From NCBI RefSeq assembly GCF_006716265.1, contig NZ_VFOS01000004.1:1-64000 (forward strand): a stretch of 64,000 nt of DNA, given 5' to 3'. Each line of letters starts with the position of its first letter. Position 1 is the stretch's first letter. The notes below the pieces were generated by a model. The model had not been told where the DNA came from and made no database searches. It worked only from the letters and a program-made list of their open reading frames with translations. The position numbers were made by a program, and so were the translations under genes. The DNA is from Rarobacter faecitabidus (lineage in GTDB: Bacteria > Actinomycetota > Actinomycetes > Actinomycetales > Cellulomonadaceae). Below are positions 52,485-64,000 of this stretch, piece after piece.

Positions 52485-55199
52485 CTACCTCGAGTCTGAC
52501 GCTCCCGCCTCGATGGCCGCGCGCCCGGCTTCAAGCCTTGCGACCGGCACGCGGAACGGCGAACAGGATACGTAGTCAAGTCCGACGGCGTGGAAGAACC
52601 TGATGGATTCGGGGTCGCCGCCGTGCTCGCCGCACACGCCCATGGTCATCCCTGGCCGGGCTTTGCGCCCCTCCTCGACCGCGATCTGGACGAGTTTCCC
52701 CACGCCGCGAGCGTCGATCGTCTCGAAGGGGGAGACGGCCAGCACGCCATTGTCGGTGTACTCGGCGAAGAACGCGCCCTCGACGTCGTCGCGGGAGAAT
52801 CCCCATGTCGTCTGCGTCAGATCGTTGGTGCCGAACGAGAAGAACTGCGCGGCATCGGCGATGCGTCCGGCAGTGAGCGCGGCGCGCGGCAATTCGATCA
52901 TGCACCCGACGGGGATGTCCAGCGAGACATCGCGCTCGCGCGCAACGTCCGCCATGATCTCGCGGGCCTCGTCCCGAACCAGGTACAGCTCCTGCACCGA
53001 TCCGACGAGCGGCACCATGATCTCCGGGTGCGGGTTTCCGCCCGCAGCCAGCCGCACGGCAGTCGCCTCGCAGATCGCGCGGATCTGCAAGGCGAACAGT
53101 CCCGGAACGACCAGCCCAAGTCGCACTCCCCGCAACCCCAGCATCGGGTTGGCCTCGTGCATGCGGCGCACCGCCGCGAGCAGTTCGATGTCCTCAGGCG
53201 TATCCTCACCTCGCTCGGCCGCGAGCGCGACCCGCACGGACAACTCGGTGAGGTCGGGCAGGAACTCGTGCAAGGGCGGATCGATCAGCCGGATCGTCGT
53301 CGGCAGGCCGTCCATCTCGGCGAGCAACTCCTCGAAGTCGGAGCGCTGCAGCGGCAGGAGCGCGTCGAGCGCGTCTTGCCGCTGGGTGTCGTCTTTCGCC
53401 AGGATCACCCGCTCGATCAGCACGCGCCGATCACCGAGGAACATGTGCTCGGTGCGGCACAGCCCGATTCCCTGCGCACCCAGCGACCGGGCGCGCGCCG
53501 CATCCGCAGCGGTATCGGCGTTCGCCTCGACGCGCAGGCGCCTGATCGCGTCAGCGTGAGTGAGGAGCCTATCGACGGCCCGCACGAGCGCGCGGGTGTC
53601 CTCGTCCTCCCCCGCCTGCTCGAGCGCAGCATCGAGGCCCCGCTCGAGGTAGGTGGTGGCGGGCGAGGGCACGACCTCGACGGCGCCGAGGAACACCTCG
53701 CCGGTGCTTCCGTCGATGGCGATCGTGTCGCCCTCCTTCACCGTCCTCTTGCCGACGGTGAAGGAGCGCGTCGCCAGGTCCACGTCGATCTTCTCGGCCC
53801 CGACCACGCACGTGCGGCCCATGCCGCGAGCGACGACGGCGGCGTGGGACGTCTTGCCGCCGCGTGCCGTGAGGATGCCGACCGACGCGATCATGCCGCC
53901 CAGGTCGTCCGGGTTCGTCTCGCGCCGAACCAGCACCACGTCCTCCCCGAGTGCCGCGCGCCGCACGGCCTCCTCTGAGTCGAACACGGCTGCGCCCACC
54001 GCGGCTCCCGGCGACGCCGCCATGGCCTTGGTGAGGAGCACGCGCGAGGAGTCGTTGGCGTCGAAGCGGGGGAACATCAGCTGGCTGAGCTGCTCGCCGG
54101 TGACGCGCGTGAGTGCCTCGTCCATCGTGATGAGGTGCTCGTCCACCAGTTCGCAGGCGATGCGGAATGCGGCCGGTGCGGTGCGCTTCCCGACACGCGT
54201 CTGCAGCATCCAGAGTTTGCCGCGCTCCACGGTGAACTCGACGTCGCACAAGTCGCGGTAGTGCGTCTCCAGGCGGCGCATCGCGGCGCGCAGATCGGAG
54301 AAGCTCTGCGGGTCGACCTGCTCCATGTCGGCGAGCGAGAGGGTGTTGCGGATGCCGGCCACCACGTCCTCGCCCTGCGCGTTGACCAGGTAGTCGCCGT
54401 ACTGCCCGGGCTGGCCAGAGGCCGGGTCGCGGGTGAACGCGACGCCCGTGCCCGAGGTCTCCCCGAGGTTGCCGAACACCATGGTGCAGATGTTCACGGC
54501 GGTGCCGAGATCGTTCGGGATGCGCTCCTTGCGCCGGTACAGGCGCGCGCGGTCGGTGTTCCACGAGTCGAAGACGGCGACGATGGCCATGTCGAGTTGC
54601 TCGCGCGGATGCTGCGGGAAGGGGTAGCCGGATTCAGCGAGAACGATGGCCTTGAACTCGTCCACGAGTTCGTGCAGATCCGCGGCCGTGAGGTCGGTGT
54701 CGGACGAGGCCCCCCGCGCCTCCTTCTTCGCGTCGAGGGCGGCAGCGAACACATCACCGTCGATGTCCAGCACGGTCTTGCCGAACATCTGGATGAGCCG
54801 GCGGTAGGAGTCCCAGGCGAAGCGCTCGTCGCCGCTGATGGCCGCGAGGCCCTTGACCGAGGCGTCGTTAAGCCCGATATTGAGGACCGTCTCCATCATC
54901 CCCGGCATCGAGAACTTGGCGCCGGATCGGACGGAAACCAGCAGCGGGTCGTATGGATCCCCGAGCTGGCGCTCGACCTCGTCCTCGAGGCGCCGTAGCG
55001 CCATAGTGACCTCGACCCTGAGCTCCGGCGGCACCTCGCCGGTCGCCATGTAGGCGCGGCAGGCCTTCGTCGTAATGGTGAAACCCGGTGGAACGGGCAG
55101 CCCCAGCCGCGTCATCTCCGCCAGGTTGGCGCCCTTACCGCCCAGCAGGTCCTTCTGATCCTTGTCGCCCTCCGCGAAATCCTGCACGTACATCGCCAT
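52485..55199 (-). CDS. ppdK: Pyruvate, phosphate dikinase
   Basis: A 904-residue enzyme interconverting pyruvate, ATP and phosphate with PEP, AMP and pyrophosphate. The ATP-grasp N-terminal domain starts DLLGGKGANLAEMTRLGLPV. The phosphohistidine domain carries GGKTSHAAVVARGMGR with the phosphorylated His. The TIM barrel ends in ...GSCGEHGGDP-like CGEHGG, with Cys acting as the proton donor. GGAGGTG lies six bases before the ATG at 55199. Often used for PPi-linked glycolysis or gluconeogenesis in anaerobes and facultative anaerobes; it stands alone here. Confidence 0.95.
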   Translation of the reverse strand: MAMYVQDFAEGDKDQKDLLGGKGANLAEMTRLGLPVPPGFTITTKACRAYMATGEVPPELRVEVTMALRRLEDEVERQLGDPYDPLLVSVRSGAKFSMPGMMETVLNIGLNDASVKGLAAISGDERFAWDSYRRLIQMFGKTVLDIDGDVFAAALDAKKEARGASSDTDLTAADLHELVDEFKAIVLAESGYPFPQHPREQLDMAIVAVFDSWNTDRARLYRRKERIPNDLGTAVNICTMVFGNLGETSGTGVAFTRDPASGQPGQYGDYLVNAQGEDVVAGIRNTLSLADMEQVDPQSFSDLRAAMRRLETHYRDLCDVEFTVERGKLWMLQTRVGKRTAPAAFRIACELVDEHLITMDEALTRVTGEQLSQLMFPRFDANDSSRVLLTKAMAASPGAAVGAAVFDSEEAVRRAALGEDVVLVRRETNPDDLGGMIASVGILTARGGKTSHAAVVARGMGRTCVVGAEKIDVDLATRSFTVGKRTVKEGDTIAIDGSTGEVFLGAVEVVPSPATTYLERGLDAALEQAGEDEDTRALVRAVDRLLTHADAIRRLRVEANADTAADAARARSLGAQGIGLCRTEHMFLGDRRVLIERVILAKDDTQRQDALDALLPLQRSDFEELLAEMDGLPTTIRLIDPPLHEFLPDLTELSVRVALAAERGEDTPEDIELLAAVRRMHEANPMLGLRGVRLGLVVPGLFALQIRAICEATAVRLAAGGNPHPEIMVPLVGSVQELYLVRDEAREIMADVARERDVSLDIPVGCMIELPRAALTAGRIADAAQFFSFGTNDLTQTTWGFSRDDVEGAFFAEYTDNGVLAVSPFETIDARGVGKLVQIAVEEGRKARPGMTMGVCGEHGGDPESIRFFHAVGLDYVSCSPFRVPVARLEAGRAAIEAGASDSR

Positions 55200-55376
55200 C
55201 GTGGCACCTCCGCATCGTCGGGCCACGCGTCGTTGCGCGGCCCGTCACTCCAGTGTGACCCCAATCACACTATTTCGGGCCGGGACGAAGGACCCTTTGA
55301 CGCGGCACGTCACCGTGATCACGTAGGCCGGCTTCGCGGTACGCGAACTCCGGCATCTGAGAACGTTGGAAAGCGA

Positions 55377-55424
55377 CGCCAGGGACATGGCGACGGCCTC
55401 GATGGCCGCACCACGTCCCTGGCG
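55377..55424 (-). terminator. Terminator after the beta-galactosidase gene
   Basis: CGCCAGGGACATGG and CCACGTCCCTGGCG pair with one G-T base pair, enclosing an inner CGGCC/GGCCG stem. No T-tract. Confidence 0.7.
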
Positions 55425-55483
55425 TGATCCGATGGCCTCAGCGCGGTTTCACCGCTGCCGACGCTTCACTTGACGTCCACGAG

Positions 55484-60259
<4,776 letters not shown>

Positions 60260-60340
60260 TCACATCCCACACAATCGCGCAGGATAGAACATCGTCATTT
60301 CGCGAAACCGAGGTAACAAGCAACCTGCCTCGGATTTCGC

Positions 60341-60390
60341 CAATGGCCCTGGCGCAACGGCGGATTCGAACCGCCGCGCCAGGGCCATTG
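60341..60390 (-). terminator. Perfect hairpin with a tRNA T-arm-like loop
   Basis: CAATGGCCCTGGCGC pairs with GCGCCAGGGCCATTG; inside, GGCGG-TTCGAAT-CCGCC mimics a tRNA T-arm, with a three-base GTT bulge. It lies nine bases after the SGNH gene stop. There is no T-tract. Confidence 0.7.
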
Positions 60391-60398
60391 CGCCATCA

Positions 60399-63300
60399 CT
60401 ACTTCAGACGGATAGTCCGCTTTCCGGATGCCGCCGCAGTGGTCGAAGAACCAGCGAACTTCACAGTCACCGTGTGCTTGCCTTTGCGCAGCTTTTTGAT
60501 GGTCAGCGACTTCTTCCACGAACCTCCACGCGGTGTCAGAGTTCGCTTCGCCACGACCTTCTTGCCGCGCTTGACGACGACCTTAACCTTGCCCGACAGT
60601 GCGGTACCGGTCTGGGTGTTCAACGCCACTTTCACCTTGAGCTTCTTCTTCGCCTTGCCGGTCTTTTGCACCTTCTTGCCCGTCACCTTTACCTTGACCG
60701 GTGACTTGGCGACGGCGAGTGCAAGCGGCGCCTCGCCCGGACGTACTGCGCCATCTCCCAGGTAGTTGACGGTGAGACGATGCGAACCGACCTGAAGGTT
60801 CTGCGGCAATTTGATCGTCGTCTCGCCGCCGCTCAGGGTGCCGCGTGCCAATACGGTGGCGCCACTTCGTACCTCCACGCTGCCCGTCGGAATCTTGCCC
60901 TCGGCAGTGGCCGCCACCTTGACGCTCGCAGCCTGTCCGTACAGCGCGCGGCTAACGATGCTTCCGGTCAACGTCGATGCCGCACGGGAATCACCGCCCG
61001 GATCGGTACCAGGGTCCGTACCGGGATCAGTACCGGGATCGACCGCGCTCACGCTCAATGACTGGACGTCCGACACGTTGCCCGCGACATCTGTTGCCCG
61101 GAATTCCACGACGACCGCCGCGTCTCCCACGGCCACAGGAGCCGAGTACGTTTCCCAGGCCGAATCACCAGCGGTGCGGTACTCGATCTGACCGACACCC
61201 GACGTGCCGTCGGTAGCCGATATCGAAACATTGCGCGTTCCGGAAACCAGTACGGCGGACGCCTCAGGCTTGACCGTGTCGCGCTTGATCGTGACCTCGT
61301 TCACGGCGGACGATACGGACCAACGGTCAGTGCTGCGTCCAGCGACCTCGTGAACGCCCTCGTCAATTACGACGGGCTGAGCGTATTCAGTCCACGCACC
61401 GTTGTCGTGACTCACCTCGGTGTAAAGCGATCCATCTCCACCGCTGCCACTCACGGCAACCGTGACAGGGCCGGTGAACCAACCACTTGCCTGAGGCGAT
61501 GCGGGGGACGTCGTGATCGTCGTCTGCGGCGTCGAATACGGCCAGGCCCCACACGATAGCGTCGGGGCGCCCCACGCGGCGTGATCCGAATTCGCGCCAT
61601 CGCCCGCGTCTGTGGCCTTCAGTACCAGGGTCGTGGCACCAGTGATGTCAATGACAACATTTGTGGCAGGCGACGACGCCTTAATGGGCGATGCATTCGT
61701 TCCAACTGTTCGCACCGACTGACCGTCGACCAGGAAGTCGAAAGTTACCGAACCGGCTGTCGATCCCGTCGCTCCCGGGTCGACACCGACCGTTGTCGAG
61801 AAGGACGTGCAGGCACCGGCCTGCAGGCTGAATGTCATCTGCGCCGCAGCATTCGCCACGAAGCCGCGCGGATACACGGTTCCAGCGATATCGATCGTGT
61901 CACCGTTCATGTCCTCGTCGATGTGCAGCGTCCCGTAACCAACGCTGCTCTGCGTCATGGTCACGTCAGCCAGATTCACACTTCCGGAAAGCGGGCGTTC
62001 CAGAATCTGCACGTTTGTTGCATCGGAGGCAGGCAGTCCATCCACGAAGCCCGAAACGAGCACGCTGGCCTGACGTTGGGCGTTCGCAGGGAGTTGAACG
62101 CGCCACGAGGATGTCACAGTCTGACCCGCGGTAACCGAACCCCTATCGACACTCAGCGGGCTCAGCGCCGTCCAGCCTTCGGGCAGGCGCAACGTCAGTT
62201 TCGCGGAACCAGCCTTCGCCGCCGTGAAGTCGCCCTGGATCGTGACCTGGCCACCACCCGGAACCGAGGCAGGAACTGTCAGCTGGGCAGTGCCCGGCGA
62301 TTCGAAATCGAACAGCTGCGCCATCTGGAAGGCGTTTGCCATGGCCTCGAAGCCCGCGTCGGATGGGTGTACCCCGTCACCTGAATCGTAGGCTGGCAGC
62401 AACCGCTCCAGGTCATCGGGGTTGCGGGTGACCGCGTCAAAGTCAACCACCGCGTCGTAGATTCCGGACATGCGAATCCACGTGTTGACCGACTGCCGGT
62501 TCGCCTCACGTGCCGGTGTGTACAGGCTAGAGCCCGACTTCCACGGCAGAATCGTTCCGCCGACCACTCGAAGTCCCGCCGCGTGAGCAGACTGGACGAT
62601 GGCACGCAGGCCCGCCTTGATCCGCTCCGGGTCAGTCTCATTGCCGATCTGTGAATCGTTCACACCCTCGAACATCACCAGCGTCTTGGCGTTCGGCACG
62701 TTGAGCACATCGCGCTGGAAGCGGTTGATGGCCGATGGGCCACCCGTCGCATCGCGCGCCGAACTGCGCAGAATCTGGTTCCCGCCGATGCCGGCGTTCG
62801 CGATTCCCACTTGCTTCGCAATAGGCAGTTCCGTAATGCGCCGGGACAACTCGTCAGACCAACGCGAATTTGTACCGAACGACGAACCGCTACCGTCCGT
62901 GATCGAATCGCCCATGACCACCAGGCTGCCTGCGATGTCCTCATTGAGGACATCGACTCGCGTGACCACGTATGTGGATTCGTCCTTGCCATTGCTGAAT
63001 GGCGATGCGCTCGCCGTCGCCGTCTGGTCACCCTGACCGCTGGAACGATAGGTCCAGTGGTGTGACGACGCGTGACGATCGAAGTACTGCGTGCCCGGCA
63101 GATAGGTCGAAACCTGCAGGTCAGCGTCGCCGGTCACATCAATCGCAACCGGGTCGGACAAGGCCGTCCCGCCCGCAGGCACGACCACCCCGGTCTGCCC
63201 ATTGAACGTTAGTGGACGAATGGAGCCGGGAATGGCGTCAGCCGATCCGGGTGAAACGGGCAGCGACACGGTCGCGCTCTGGACCGTGAGCGGCTTGAGC

Positions 63301-64000
63301 CCCATCGTGTTGGACACGACGACGCGCACGCCAGTTCCGCCCTGGCTGAGGTGGGCGACGTTGCGGATGGTGCAGTCCGTGCAGCTTCCGAACGTCGAAT
63401 CGCCGTGCGCCGAGGACGACTGCCAAGCGCCGACCCAGTTGCCATCGTTGCGGGTCGTGCCCGCAAGGTCGTTCAGGTTGATAGCGAGGGCCATCGCGTG
63501 GTGGCCCAGCGTGCTCGGGTGGATGTGGTCGCCGGAGTCGTACGCCGACAGCAGCTTCGTCGGATCGCTTGGGTCCCGCAGCGCCGCATCGAAGTCGATG
63601 AACGTGTCGTACGTTCCGGTCTGAACGGCGGTCGTGCGGATCCAGGTGTTGACCGCGGTGCGAACTGCCTCACGCTGCGTGGTGTACGCGTTGTTGAAGT
63701 TGTTCCACGGCATGATGGTGCCGCCAACGACTCGAATGCCCTGGGCGCGTGCCGCGTTGGCCATCTGGGTCAGACCATCGATGATGGCCTGTGGGTCCGT
63801 CTGGTTCGGCGTCTGCTGAATGTCGTTAATGCCCATAAACAGGACGACTGCCTTAACGCCCGCGCGATCCAGGACGTCCCGCTGGAAACGGTCGATACCG
63901 GCCGGGCCGAACGTCGCGTCTGAGTTCGACAGCAGGATGCGATTACCGCTAATGCCCGCGTTCACGATGCCCCATTGTTCGCTCGGTGCCATCGATTGGT
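60399..64000 (-). CDS. Secreted tandem SGNH/GDSL esterase with NPCBM and Ig-like domains (5' end outside window)
   Basis: At least 1200 residues; the reading frame is open at the window edge, so the N-terminus is missing. Two SGNH hydrolase domains are visible. In the first, GISGNRILLSN, FMGINDIQQTP and GDHIHPS give the Gly, Asn and Asp-His blocks. In the second, VVMGDSITDGSG has the Ser, GIGGNQILR the Gly, FEGVNDSQIG the Asn and GDGVHPSDAGF the Asp-His. An NPCBM-type domain (SVGYGTLHIDEDM onward), Ig-like units and a Lys-rich beta domain follow. It may deacylate plant or host glycans, acting with the adjacent beta-galactosidase. Confidence 0.85.
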   Translation of the reverse strand, partial: QSMAPSEQWGIVNAGISGNRILLSNSDATFGPAGIDRFQRDVLDRAGVKAVVLFMGINDIQQTPNQTDPQAIIDGLTQMANAARAQGIRVVGGTIMPWNNFNNAYTTQREAVRTAVNTWIRTTAVQTGTYDTFIDFDAALRDPSDPTKLLSAYDSGDHIHPSTLGHHAMALAINLNDLAGTTRNDGNWVGAWQSSSAHGDSTFGSCTDCTIRNVAHLSQGGTGVRVVVSNTMGLKPLTVQSATVSLPVSPGSADAIPGSIRPLTFNGQTGVVVPAGGTALSDPVAIDVTGDADLQVSTYLPGTQYFDRHASSHHWTYRSSGQGDQTATASASPFSNGKDESTYVVTRVDVLNEDIAGSLVVMGDSITDGSGSSFGTNSRWSDELSRRITELPIAKQVGIANAGIGGNQILRSSARDATGGPSAINRFQRDVLNVPNAKTLVMFEGVNDSQIGNETDPERIKAGLRAIVQSAHAAGLRVVGGTILPWKSGSSLYTPAREANRQSVNTWIRMSGIYDAVVDFDAVTRNPDDLERLLPAYDSGDGVHPSDAGFEAMANAFQMAQLFDFESPGTAQLTVPASVPGGGQVTIQGDFTAAKAGSAKLTLRLPEGWTALSPLSVDRGSVTAGQTVTSSWRVQLPANAQRQASVLVSGFVDGLPASDATNVQILERPLSGSVNLADVTMTQSSVGYGTLHIDEDMNGDTIDIAGTVYPRGFVANAAAQMTFSLQAGACTSFSTTVGVDPGATGSTAGSVTFDFLVDGQSVRTVGTNASPIKASSPATNVVIDITGATTLVLKATDAGDGANSDHAAWGAPTLSCGAWPYSTPQTTITTSPASPQASGWFTGPVTVAVSGSGGDGSLYTEVSHDNGAWTEYAQPVVIDEGVHEVAGRSTDRWSVSSAVNEVTIKRDTVKPEASAVLVSGTRNVSISATDGTSGVGQIEYRTAGDSAWETYSAPVAVGDAAVVVEFRATDVAGNVSDVQSLSVSAVDPGTDPGTDPGTDPGGDSRAASTLTGSIVSRALYGQAASVKVAATAEGKIPTGSVEVRSGATVLARGTLSGGETTIKLPQNLQVGSHRLTVNYLGDGAVRPGEAPLALAVAKSPVKVKVTGKKVQKTGKAKKKLKVKVALNTQTGTALSGKVKVVVKRGKKVVAKRTLTPRGGSWKKSLTIKKLRKGKHTVTVKFAGSSTTAAASGKRTIRLK

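Noticed and set aside
52274-52603. Reading frame between cspA and ppdK
   Set aside because: It encodes the dyad repeat (duplicated CRAALTGVG blocks) and overlaps ppdK.
60341-60390. tRNA gene
   Set aside because: Only the T-arm is present; there are no D- or anticodon arms and the acceptor-like arms are a long hairpin.

Overview
This is high-GC DNA from an actinobacterium. The clearest pointers are a dnaK-grpE-dnaJ-hspR heat-shock cluster with HspR operators (HAIR sites) upstream, actinobacteria-type conserved proteins (DUF4235, a LytR C-terminal-domain protein), a TPP-riboswitch thiamine transporter and GTG/TTG starts. A stand-alone glycyl-radical protein, pyruvate phosphate dikinase and a GH65/phosphoglucomutase pair suggest a facultatively anaerobic, sugar-using member of the Actinomycetales. 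No marker here fixes the genus.

Layout. (1) 1-7658 is the right end of a siphovirus-type prophage: tail genes, tail fibre, lysis cassette (M15 peptidase endolysin, holin, small membrane protein), a tiny zinc-knuckle protein and a tyrosine integrase. It ends at a tRNA-Ser 3' fragment that is probably one attachment site. (2) 7643-7951 holds three tandem modules, each a copy of the tRNA-Ser 3' end followed by its own terminator. A second set follows an intact tRNA-Ser(CGA) at 14731-14820, and a 43-bp copy lies 1.6 kb away, bounding a small island with an internally deleted IS256-type element, a decapitated Gly/Ala-rich peptide gene and a small membrane protein gene. (3) 8187-12630 encodes an amino-acid permease, an Lrp regulator, an aminotransferase and envelope-related proteins. 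(4) 14911-20979 is tadA, upp, a DUF1540 protein and the hspR-controlled chaperone operon. (5) 21063-29494 is a mixed region: a translationally coupled nitroreductase/adenylate-forming enzyme pair, an AbiEi-like/DUF559 gene between 72-bp palindromic repeats, a dimethylargininase, PH-domain, HAD, Lrp-like, YdcZ-type transporter and MazG genes. (6) 29675-44726 holds disaccharide phosphorolysis genes, a SWIM-SNF2 helicase, a glycyl-radical protein, a BcsA-like glycosyltransferase pair, a DUF4914 P-loop protein, an L,D-transpeptidase, an S4 protein and a second dimethylargininase homologue. (7) 44943-52181 holds the riboswitch-controlled thiamine ABC transporter, an MFS exporter, type II NADH dehydrogenase and a cold-shock protein. 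(8) 52485-64000 holds ppdK and two very large secreted enzymes, a GH2 beta-galactosidase and a tandem SGNH esterase (cut by the window edge), which share a lysine-rich C-terminal architecture.

The most unusual signals are in the repeats rather than the genes: tRNA-3'-end/terminator modules that share one linker across two different tRNA-Ser genes, a 72-bp palindromic family (three copies), a dyad family of about 58 bp (three loci) and 23-bp-spaced iteron-like repeats. All names are from reading motifs and overall sequence character; no database search was possible.
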